DNA of 64,000 bases from G963664115 sp965216035 (lineage in GTDB: Bacteria; Acidobacteriota; Terriglobia; 20CM-2-55-15), in NCBI GenBank assembly GCA_965216035.1, contig CBDCFM010000019.1, positions 620,001-684,000 on the forward strand, read 5' to 3'. Shown here in pieces: positions 26,550-34,217 of the stretch. Both the position numbers and the translations under genes were made by a program. The stretch's first letter is position 1; every line of letters begins with the position of its first letter. Below the pieces are notes generated by a model. That model worked only from the letters and a program-made list of their open reading frames with translations. It did not search any database and was not told where the DNA came from.

Positions 26550-27545
26550 ATGCGACGAATCACAGGGAATCCATATTTGATTCTTCCGTTGGGCGCTGCT
26601 GCTGCAATGGCGGGTCTGGTGATCTTGTCTCTCCTGCGAGACGATCCTCTCAGCGTCAATATTCCGTTTGTTGCCTTTCTAGCTTTGCTTCCGCTAGTGG
26701 CTGGATGGTACGCCTTCAGCACACGACCACGCGCCAGACGAGGCTGGTGGATGCTGCAATGGTTCGGGACTGCGGTTCTCGGCCTCTTGTCCGCTGGTGT
26801 CGTATTGTTTGGCTCATTGATCTTGATTCCACCTGGGCCTTACGAGGCATACAACTACGCTCACTTTCACTTTGCCGCTTATGACTCGGTATCCGGGCAA
26901 CGTGTGAGCGTAGGAGGAGAGGCGCTGGATGCGACGCTCTATACGCTGGAGGAAGACAGTGTGAGGCTTTCCGACCTCTGGGCGGAGGGGCCGATCGTTC
27001 TCGAATTCGGAAGTCTCACCTGACCGGTCTTCTGCGCAAAGGTTCCCGTGATGGAATCTCTAATGAGAGCTTACGAAGGCGAGGCTGATTTTTACGTATT
27101 GTATACGCGGGAGGCTCACCCCGGAGAAAACTATCCAGCACACGAGAGTTTTTCCGACAAAATGAACGACGCACGGGATCTCAAACGATTTGAACCCGTT
27201 GAGCGGACAATTTTGGTGGATGACCTGGAAGGAACCATGCACAGAGACTATGGCGCCAGGCCCAATTCTGTTTATGTGATTGGGAAGGATGGGATCATCC
27301 TGTTTCGAGCGGACTGGAACGACCCGGAGGCGGTGCAAGTCCAATTGGATCGACTCTTGCAGAATGACGGCAACGCTGCCGGCTTGGAACCGGTCGATGT
27401 AGCGGACCGTTTTACCCGTATCGATGGGGGGGCCGTCAACACAGCTATGAGAGTGATGAAGTGTGCGGGATATTCTGCGATTGTGGATTTCGCGGTCTCT
27501 TCCATGAATTTGTTTCGAGGTCGGATTGCGGCACAGGTTAATTAA
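26550..27545 (+). CDS. Membrane-anchored deiodinase-like selenoprotein, Sec encoded by TGA at 27021
   Basis: Read through the single in-frame TGA (27021-27023) this is one protein of 331 residues. The start has AGGAGT nine bases upstream. Three transmembrane helices (about 8-27, 32-55, 65-92) are followed by a thioredoxin-fold domain. Around the TGA it reads VLEFGSLT-U-PVFCAKVP, which aligns with the iodothyronine-deiodinase active site FGSxTUPxF (PF00837). YVLYTREAHPGENYPA matches the conserved EAH region, and RPNSVYVIGKDGIILFRADW matches the C-terminal beta strands. Without readthrough both halves are useless. A hairpin downstream fits a bacterial SECIS. Known relatives remove iodine reductively in animals; bacterial homologues are uncharacterised redoxins. 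sel genes must lie elsewhere. Confidence 0.88.
27040..27059 (+). promoter_or_regulatory. Candidate bacterial SECIS hairpin
   Basis: AGGTTCC pairs with GGAATCT (7 bp, one G-U) around the 6-base loop CGTGAT. The loop begins 23 bases after the TGA and has G at its second position. This fits the bacterial SECIS pattern of a short stem, a 16-37 base distance and a G in the first two loop bases, where SelB would bind. Confidence 0.65.
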
Positions 27546-27567
27546 CTCGCTTCGCGTTCAAACCGAA

Positions 27568-27681
27568 CTAAAGATTCAGCGTCTTGACGGCCACCCCACG
27601 GCCCCGTTTCGTGTCCCACGCATGCCAGACCGAGCCGATGCCACCTTGGCCGAGTTTGTCGGTGATCTCGTAGTGGGCTAG
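27568..27681 (-). pseudogene. N-terminal fragment of a Ser/Thr protein kinase
   Basis: The minus strand encodes LAHYEITDKLGQGGIGSVWH then AWDTKRGRGVAVKTLNL and a stop. That is the start of a bacterial eukaryote-like kinase: glycine-rich loop GQGGIGSVW and the VAVK lysine. Nothing of the catalytic loop or the rest remains. The upstream edge coincides exactly with the inverted repeat of the adjacent MITE-like element, so the element replaced or broke the 5' end of the kinase gene. Confidence 0.65.
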
Positions 27682-27980
27682 CAGCCCGTGGCAGAAGTCC
27701 CAAGGACCGCGTTACGGCCAAACGGGGCCGGATTCTAGGAGACGACGAGGCACCGGCCCGAAGCCGCGAAGAAGAGACAATGCGCATTCATTGGGAGGAG
27801 TCGGCGACAACGAAGACGGCCCCGTTTCGCCGTAACCCTTTGGGCGCAGGGGGGTTCCGGCCGCAGGCTTTGTCCCTCGTCGGTCACGATGAAAAGACAT
27901 CGCTCCACTCCTCACTTCGCGCCTGCAACCCGAAGACCCCTGCGCGCGGTCCTCGGGACTTCTGCCACGGGCTGCTAGGG
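27678..27980. mobile_element. MITE-like element, copy 1
   Basis: About 303 bases bounded by inverted repeats of roughly 30 bases: CTAGCAGCCCGTGGCAGAAG on the left and its near-perfect complement CTTCTGCCACGGGCTGCTAG on the right. It has no transposase. Its reverse complement aligns over most of its length with the larger element at 61711-62163, including CGCCCAAAGGGTTACGGCGA. It is non-autonomous and probably mobilised in trans. Confidence 0.75.
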
Positions 27981-28033
27981 TATTTCCGATTAATCGGACA
28001 GGGACCCGTTCCTTCAGTTCTTCAAGCCGGGTT

Positions 28034-28849
28034 TCATGGGGTCGGAGTGATTCCCTCCGCCCCGAGATCCCGAAACAGCTCATTGTAAGTTTCAACCTCG
28101 TTCATCGGCGCACAGATCTGTTCTGTAGTTCCCGAAAAGATTCCTTCCCAGCCGAAGAAAGTATATTGGTCCTGGGAAAGTCTCTTGAAGATTTTCGGGT
28201 CACCCATCCAGACAGCGGAATAGTATTCGGGATCTTCGATTGTCAGTTGAACTTGAATCGTGTCGGGGTCGAGCAGCCGGTAACGTTCTTCGACGCGTGC
28301 GTTGAAACTTCTCGGGTGGCCCGGCCTGTCGAGCCAGGCTCTGTCATCAGAACCGACCGTATTGACTACGAGCGTGTCCCCTTGCCACTCAGCGACCGAA
28401 TGGCCATACCAGGCTGGACCCAAATTGTCGAGGTTCTCTCCCGTCGGTAGATCCCTGCCGTCGAGCCAGATGTAGCGGATCCGTCCCTCCCACTGAAATG
28501 TTTGCAACAGCCGATCGGGGAGTTGCATGATTTCCATGGGTTCGGCATCAAACAGGAGCTTTGGAAAACCTTCGGGATTGCACTCATAGGAGGGGTCGTT
28601 CGAAAGGCTGGGATCGTCCACGCTTCGGGAAGGCACCCGCCCCTGCATCGCCGCCATGCCGGCCGGAGTCAGGGCGGGAGGATTGGGTGGGCCGAATTCA
28701 CCCGATCCTCCCTCCAAATGCCATACTCCGGTGAAATCACGTACGTCGAACGGGTTCTCGTCGACCTGTGCCCCAGCACATGACGTCAACGAGAATAAGC
28801 AGAGCACTGACAATGCGGCGACGATCACGGCGGTGAAACGATCTTGCAT
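28034..28849 (-). CDS. Secreted family B lipoprotein (B4)
   Basis: The protein has 271 residues. The N-terminus ends in a lipobox (LFSLTSC-AG), so the mature protein is a lipid-anchored periplasmic or outer-membrane lipoprotein, unlike B1-B3. The core is close to B1: DFTGVWHLEG, YECNPEGFPKLL, LPDRLLQTFQWEGRIRYIWL, ENLDNLGPAWYGHSV, TVGSDDRAWLDRPGHPRSFN, EERYRLLDPDTIQVQLT and EQICAPMNEVETYNELFRD. In transcription order it follows A3, 532 bases away. Function unknown. Confidence 0.82.
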   Translation of the reverse strand: MQDRFTAVIVAALSVLCLFSLTSCAGAQVDENPFDVRDFTGVWHLEGGSGEFGPPNPPALTPAGMAAMQGRVPSRSVDDPSLSNDPSYECNPEGFPKLLFDAEPMEIMQLPDRLLQTFQWEGRIRYIWLDGRDLPTGENLDNLGPAWYGHSVAEWQGDTLVVNTVGSDDRAWLDRPGHPRSFNARVEERYRLLDPDTIQVQLTIEDPEYYSAVWMGDPKIFKRLSQDQYTFFGWEGIFSGTTEQICAPMNEVETYNELFRDLGAEGITPTP

Positions 28850-29381
28850 GATTGTATCTCCATGCCCCTCCCGCTTGCGTGGGTTGGGTTTGGCTGTTCG
28901 AGTTCATTCTCGGGCCGGATCACGGAACGTGGGGGTCAACAATTCGCGTCATTAATACCATATCGGGGTCACACTTGCCATCAGACACCCGTGCCACCTG
29001 TCGCCGTGTGAATGCCGACCCACAACGTGCCCGGATGCACCCGTGGCGCAAGCTCGGGCTAGTGGAGAGGAAACGGAGTTCGAAGCCAAGTACCGTGGCG
29101 AATGCCCCATCTCACGCTCTGGCCCGACGTGACGGGGGCGTGTGGCCAAGTGAATCGTTCAATCATAGAGCACGGCGCACTCCCCCGCCAGACGAGGCGG
29201 AATACGGGTAGAAATCCCGTGCGAGGCGGGTTGAGCTGATCGTCCACCTCATTATTCGCACGGAAGGCAAAAGGAGCGGCCGCTGTCAGGGATTCGTTCT
29301 TCCAGACGGATCTGGGATTGTTCAGCGTCGGATGTCGCCAAACTCCTCGTCGATCCATGAGGCGGTGTCTGACGCCCGGGG
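28850..29381. other. Gap between A3 and B4, nothing recognised
   Basis: About 530 bases without a supported gene on either strand. In A1-B1 and A2-B2 the gap is only 122 and 51 bases, so this one may contain decayed or inserted sequence. Confidence 0.4.
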
Positions 29382-29774
29382 CTAGTCACAGCCGCTGCCG
29401 CGACACATCATCTCCGTCCCGTCCGGTAGAATAACTTTCACCACGATCGAAGTGGCACCCCCATTGCGGGCGGCATGGACCGTCGCGACAATTGCGTCGC
29501 CTACCTTGAGAGTGTTCCGATGATAGCCTTCCCGGGACAGGGAACTCGTGCTTCCGTGTTCAAACGCCCAGTTGACCACATTGCCGTTTTCGTCCTCGAC
29601 ATCCATGAACCACAAGACGTGAGGATTGCGCCACAGCACTTGAGTCACACGCCCCTGCAAAGTGATCTCGTTTTCCATATCGTAGGTCTGGCCGCGACCG
29701 TGATGGGCCAGTGAAGGGGCGGAAACCATCGACAGGGCAACCGCAACGGCAAAGAAAGTGAGACGTTTCTTCAT
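29382..29774 (-). CDS. DUF6152-like secreted protein (A3)
   Basis: The protein has 130 residues. The signal peptide reads RLTFFAVAVALSMVSAPSLA and is followed by HHGRGQTYDMENEITLQGR, VLWRNPHVLWFMDVEDENGN and REGYHRNTLKVGDAIVATVH. It ends in a Cys-containing tail (MMCRGSGCD) in place of the GNPLD end of A1 and A2, so a disulfide or metal site is possible. GGGAGC lies upstream of the ATG. It precedes B4 in transcription direction, as A genes do in the other two pairs. Confidence 0.85.
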   Translation of the reverse strand: MKKRLTFFAVAVALSMVSAPSLAHHGRGQTYDMENEITLQGRVTQVLWRNPHVLWFMDVEDENGNVVNWAFEHGSTSSLSREGYHRNTLKVGDAIVATVHAARNGGATSIVVKVILPDGTEMMCRGSGCD

Positions 29775-29994
29775 GGCTTGCTCCCTAGTTTGGCGGTTTC
29801 AGCGGGTCGGGTGACCCACCGCATTGCCATTCCCTAACGCACAGAGACTTCCCCGAGTTCGTACATCCGGAGCGAAACCCGGGCTGCCATTCGCCCCGGA
29901 AGGGCAACGGACGTCTCGCGGCCCCATTCTATCTCAACTGACCTGCTGAGAAGGGAAACTTCAGGGTGCGCGGCCCGACACCTGGCGTCTTTTG

Positions 29995-30032
29995 CAGGAT
30001 GCTGAAGAAGCCATCCATGACTTTTTCAGCAA
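29995..30032. repeat. Dispersed hairpin repeat, copy 2
   Basis: CAGGATGCTGAAGAAGCCAT followed by CCATGACTTTTTCAGCAA. It matches the copy at 12893-12926 with a few changes, and its arms GCTGAAGAAG and CTTTTTCAGC form a hairpin. Such units are likely ends or remnants of a small mobile repeat. Confidence 0.65.
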
Positions 30033-30118
30033 GGCCGTCGGAGACGTGTGATGCTCGCATGGCTTTCATTTTCAATAGCTTTCAGCCATCGAAAATGATG
30101 GCACATCCTGTGCCGCAT

Positions 30119-30154
30119 AGGAGGCTGCCGAAAAATGAGCGTCGGCAGCCTCCT
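30119..30154. repeat. 13-bp perfect inverted repeat
   Basis: AGGAGGCTGCCGA and TCGGCAGCCTCCT flank a 10-base loop. There is no T run in either direction, so it is not a classical terminator. It resembles REP or transposon-end hairpins, and lies beyond the 3' end of the SAH-hydrolase-like gene. Confidence 0.6.
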
Positions 30155-30228
30155 AGCGCCGCTTGTCGTTGAGGGTGAGATTGGAGCGTGGCGAGAGTGA
30201 CGAGGGCAACGTTTTCAATCGCGGTTCC

Positions 30229-31590
30229 CTAAACTCCTGGGACGAGCCGCGCGTACTCGCTGGCGATTGACGCCGCTTCCTGTTCGTTGAACGATCGGAG
30301 CCCGGTCTCCACAGACTCCACCGCCTGGCGCAAACCCGACAGCAGCAGGGCTCGGGTGAGCTGTATCCGCTCCGCGGGTATCGGATCGAGCGCGCCGTTG
30401 AAGTTCACCGGATACCCGCCGTTGAGCACAATAACCTGGGCCGGGTTGTCGCCATAGACGAAATCGGCGTGAATGCGTTGGTGATCAGAATCGTCAATCT
30501 CGGGGGCCGGATTCAGCCGCGCCTTCCATCGCAGACCCGGATCGTTGCGAAACTCGACATCGGACGAAGATGCGCTTGCAAGATATACACGACCTCGACG
30601 TGACTTCGCCCAGTCTGTCTCCAGCACGCACACTCCGGTGCATCCGATGATGACGTCAGCCTCACGACTTTCGCGATCGATCGACGAAATGGTGACTCCG
30701 TCGTCGCGAGCTCGTTGGCGCCCCGATGGATCGATGTCGACAGCCGTCCGCTGCGCGCCCCGTGGCCGAAGTGCGGACGCCACCGCCCGCCCGACGCTGC
30801 CATAACCGACGATTGCCACCTGCCGGCCCTCCAGCGACGCACCCGGTCCCTCGATCCGCCTCATGCGAATCAGTAGTTCGTCGACCACCGACTGGCCGAT
30901 GAGCTCTGCTTCAGGTCCGAGCTTTGGAGCACTCTCGGCCACGTTCACTATCGGAAACGCGATGCTGCCTGGCGAGGCGTTGTGGACGACCCGCGCCCCG
31001 CGACGGGTCTGCTCGACGGCGGCGACCCGCGCCCCGCACGCCAGGGCCGGCTCAGCCAAAAGCAGACCGATGGATGAGGCCCCATCGTCCAGTACGAGCA
31101 GCTGTTTCGGTGCCTTCCGCTCGTCGCGGAGCCGGTTGAGGACCGGCCCCGCCTGGGTGAGCGTTGCTCGCACGTCGGTCGCAAACCGTAGGTCGTAGGA
31201 GAATTCCGGATCCCGCACTTCAGCGTCGGTCAGCACAAGACTGTTCGGATTGACGGCGACCCCGAGCTCCGACAGCCGCCACAAGGCCAACCGATGCGTC
31301 GAGTACACCTTGCCGCAAATAAACATCTGTTCGTAGGGTAGGCCCCACCGATGCATCCAGTCGATGAGCCCTACAGTGGATCCGAGAAGATGCTGTGCGG
31401 CCACCAGCACAGTGTTCCGAAGCAGCATGGCGGGTGCGGTCGCGCCAACTCGGTCAAGCAGTGGCATCGATAGCGGCAGCTCATCAAGCGGAACTCGCGC
31501 CCCGGGCGCACGGCTGAGCTGCAACCAGCGCTGGTCGTCCATTGCCGCCTGGGTGACTGGATCCGTGCCGGGCTGCGCCGGTTCGTTCAT
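30229..31590 (-). CDS. SAH-hydrolase-like NAD-binding protein of a putative conflict module
   Basis: About 453 residues from the ATG at 31590, six bases after the stop of the upstream gene, so the two are one operon. The C-terminal half has a Rossmann NAD site (VAIVGYGSVGRAVASALRPR) and the S-adenosylhomocysteinase-like layout: HxxxT-like N-terminal domain, VIIGCTGV, and a C-terminal helix. The overall identity to true SahH is low and several substrate residues are not recognisable, so it is unlikely to be the housekeeping enzyme. Beside a TIR or deoxyribosyltransferase-like gene, an NAD- or nucleoside-linked role is more likely. Confidence 0.7.
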   Translation of the reverse strand: MNEPAQPGTDPVTQAAMDDQRWLQLSRAPGARVPLDELPLSMPLLDRVGATAPAMLLRNTVLVAAQHLLGSTVGLIDWMHRWGLPYEQMFICGKVYSTHRLALWRLSELGVAVNPNSLVLTDAEVRDPEFSYDLRFATDVRATLTQAGPVLNRLRDERKAPKQLLVLDDGASSIGLLLAEPALACGARVAAVEQTRRGARVVHNASPGSIAFPIVNVAESAPKLGPEAELIGQSVVDELLIRMRRIEGPGASLEGRQVAIVGYGSVGRAVASALRPRGAQRTAVDIDPSGRQRARDDGVTISSIDRESREADVIIGCTGVCVLETDWAKSRRGRVYLASASSSDVEFRNDPGLRWKARLNPAPEIDDSDHQRIHADFVYGDNPAQVIVLNGGYPVNFNGALDPIPAERIQLTRALLLSGLRQAVESVETGLRSFNEQEAASIASEYARLVPGV

Positions 31591-31595
31591 GAGTT

Positions 31596-32702
31596 TCAGG
31601 TGTGCTGTTCCTGTGCCAACGTTGTCAACAGCTCGGACACGATGGAGGCGCGCTGCATAACAGCTTCGATACTCTCTTCGGCGATCGGGTCCAGGTAATC
31701 GATGGTGAGGCACAGCGGCTGGCCGGCCGTAGCGGGCGTGGGAATGCGAGTCACGGGAATCCCGAGTATCCACTGAATTCCGAGACTCTCCTCCGGTCCC
31801 TCGAAACGGGAGTCTTTGAGTTGCTCGATCTTCGGCTGGGTGCTCCGGACCACCTGGGCCGCGACGGACAGGTCATCGCGGTCGTATTTGATAACCGTCG
31901 CCCTGTAGAACACCTTACGGGCCGCCACCACTTTGTCGAGCAGTTGCTCGAACGGAAAATATCCCTGCCGCATGCCGGATCGGAGCATACGGGGCCTCCC
32001 CTGGTCGTCAACGGCATGACAAATCCAGAGGTTTGCGCTCTCTGAGCGCCCGTTCCAGAGCTGTGTGCAGGCGTACACCAGCTTCTGCAGCGCGATGTCG
32101 CGGATATACTCGAAATCCGGAACAGTCATGTCGTGTTCCGCGGACCAGATCGAGAAAAGACCGTCCGCTGTCAGCTCCCGCTGGATCTCGTCGATGCATT
32201 TGTCGAACGTGGCGCCAGATGGACTCGGAGATTGCGTCGCTGAGGGCCAGGAGCCAAACAGCTCAGCGGGAGTCGGCACCGGCCCGCCATCGAGCTGGAG
32301 CTGTGCCTGACGGACCACGTTGTCGATCACGGACGGAAGGGTCCGCGCATCGAAGTTCTCGTTGTACCTGATGATACGGAGATCTTGCACATCGAACCGG
32401 AGATCCTCACCTTCGCGGAGCAGCAGGACCAGCGGCCGCTGTGCGCATTGCGCAATCGCCACCTCGTAGAAGACATTCGCATTGCCCTCGGTCAAGACGC
32501 CAATGGTCAACTTGGACTGCAGGATCGCATTAAACATCTGCTTCGAGACGCGACCGGCGGCATCGATGCGATCCGACCGGACGGCCTCGAGGCCTAAGCG
32601 CGCCGCGGCCGGTTCGATGATGAGCTGCAACACGTCATTCGCATGAGAGCGCTCCTTCGACTGTGGGTCACCAATTGGACTGATTACGAAACAGCGGTCC
32701 AC
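31596..32702 (-). CDS. TIR / nucleoside-deoxyribosyltransferase-like protein with C-terminal GAF-like domain
   Basis: The protein has 368 residues; GTG start after GGAGG. The N-terminal 130 residues have CFVISPIGDPQSKERSHAND, RSDRID, GVLTEGNANVFYEVAIAQ and PLVLL. This pattern (FVISPIG...ANVFYElaiA) is shared by TIR-like and deoxyribosyltransferase-fold proteins that attack NAD or nucleotides. The Glu in NVFYE would be the catalytic residue. The C-terminal 200 residues look like a GAF-type sensor (GIQWILGIPV, LCLTIDYLDP). It forms an operon with the SAH-hydrolase-like gene, next to insertion sequences, the usual setting of defence cassettes. The defence role is inference. Confidence 0.7.
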   Translation of the reverse strand: MDRCFVISPIGDPQSKERSHANDVLQLIIEPAAARLGLEAVRSDRIDAAGRVSKQMFNAILQSKLTIGVLTEGNANVFYEVAIAQCAQRPLVLLLREGEDLRFDVQDLRIIRYNENFDARTLPSVIDNVVRQAQLQLDGGPVPTPAELFGSWPSATQSPSPSGATFDKCIDEIQRELTADGLFSIWSAEHDMTVPDFEYIRDIALQKLVYACTQLWNGRSESANLWICHAVDDQGRPRMLRSGMRQGYFPFEQLLDKVVAARKVFYRATVIKYDRDDLSVAAQVVRSTQPKIEQLKDSRFEGPEESLGIQWILGIPVTRIPTPATAGQPLCLTIDYLDPIAEESIEAVMQRASIVSELLTTLAQEQHT

Positions 32703-33009
32703 GACACCTCCACCAGGGCGACACGCAACAGGCCCTGAGCGATTACGACACCCAACGGGAGCGTCAAAGCCACGCGCCTGCGCGGCCCGGCACTATCGGC
32801 GTGCAACAGGAACCGTTGCTCTAACGCCGACATCCGGTTCATTCCGGCGGAGACATTCACCACGTTCGCAGCCTACAGCGGTGCGTGGGAGATGACGGGC
32901 GGCAAGCGAGGTCGACCCGAACCCTAAGGGTCTCGCAACCCCACAGGCCACACGGTCCAGACCCACAGGCGCGTCGCGCCCCGACCGGAGCTTCGCTCCG
33001 AGAATGTGG
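32703..33009. other. Intergenic, promoter side of the TIR-like operon
   Basis: About 300 bases between the operon start and the IS21 end. No gene was recognised. Confidence 0.4.
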
Positions 33010-33458
33010 GTATTCCGCTGATCGTGAACACCAGTTCCGGAATCATGAACACCGATTCCGGCCATCGTGAACACTCGCCGGAGCGAAGCGACGGGTTAGC
33101 GTCTCAGTTTATTCCTTCAGAGTCCAGGTTTTCCCTGTTTTAGTCCTTTCCAAAATTATTGTGATAAATCGCCGCCGGCCTGTGTGTAACTGTGCGAAAG
33201 CCGGGAGCGTTTTTTGCGGAGGCTTTTGCAAGCAGCGGTGGAAATGATCAAGAGAAAGTCGGCCGAAGGCCACCATTCCCATTTGCACGGCTGCGGCAGT
33301 TTCCACAGGCCCCGTGCCCTGCGTGAGGCGCGCGTTCCGCGCCCGGACCCGGATTCCCGCACTTCCTTCGCGCGAGGATTGCGCAGGAGCGACGATTGGG
33401 TCCGGGGCCGGCCTGGAGTACCCCCTGGCGGCGGCGTGTGGATGCATCGGTGCGCCGA

Positions 33459-34217
33459 TCATCGGGACTCCTTCAACGTCTTGGGTTGGGTCTTGGTTTG
33501 CCGCATCGATGCCCCTTTCAGTTCGATACGGTGCGCATTGTGGAGGAGGCGATCGCAGATGGCGTCGGCCTGGTTCGGGTCGCCAATGACGCCGTGCCAG
33601 TCGGGGACCGGGAGCTGGCTGGCGATCAAGATGGCGGAACGTTCGCTCCGTTCCTCGACGACTTCGATCAGGTCCCGGCGTTCAGCGTCGCGCAGCGGGG
33701 CCAGGAGCCAGTCGTCGATGGCCAGCAGATCGGTTTTGGCCAGACGGGCCAGGACTCGGGTGTAGGAGCCGTCGCCACGGCCGACCGCCAGTTGGTGCAA
33801 GAGCCGAGGCATGCGGACGTAGGTGGCGTTAAAACCCCGCCGGCAGGCGCGTTCGACGAAAGCCGAAGCCAGAAAACTCTTTCCGATGCCGGTCGGACCG
33901 GTGATGAGAAGATTGTGCCGGTCTTGGATCCACCCGCAGGAGCCCAGGGCGAGGACTTGGGAACGGTCCAGACGGCGACGATGTTTGAAGTCGACGTTTT
34001 CCAGCGATGCCGTCGCGTCGCGCAGCTTCGCCGCGCGCAGGCGTCGGGTGAGCTTGCGGTGCTCCCGGGCCGTCCACTCCTCATCCACCAGTAGGCCCAG
34101 ACGTTCCTCGAAGCCGAGATCCGTGTACTGATTCGAGCGGCGTTGCTGCTCCAGGGCCTCGACCATGGCCGATAGCTTCATCTGGTTCATCTTCTCCAGG
34201 GTTTGTTCCATTAGCAT
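33459..34217 (-). CDS. istB: IS21-family helper ATPase
   Basis: The protein has 252 residues, the normal length. It is a DnaC/IstB-like AAA+ ATPase with Walker A GPTGIGKSFLA and Walker B LLAIDDW, and LGFEERLGLLVDEEWTARE near the N-terminus. It assists IstA in target selection and strand transfer. Its start overlaps the end of istA by seven bases, the usual translational coupling. The reading frame is intact, so the element may be active. Confidence 0.93.
   Translation of the reverse strand: MLMEQTLEKMNQMKLSAMVEALEQQRRSNQYTDLGFEERLGLLVDEEWTAREHRKLTRRLRAAKLRDATASLENVDFKHRRRLDRSQVLALGSCGWIQDRHNLLITGPTGIGKSFLASAFVERACRRGFNATYVRMPRLLHQLAVGRGDGSYTRVLARLAKTDLLAIDDWLLAPLRDAERRDLIEVVEERSERSAILIASQLPVPDWHGVIGDPNQADAICDRLLHNAHRIELKGASMRQTKTQPKTLKESR

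Larger units (their letters stand above)
29775..30228. other. Intergenic with repeats
   Basis: About 450 bases without a supported gene; they hold the hairpin repeat at 29995-30032 and the inverted repeat at 30119-30154. Confidence 0.45.
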
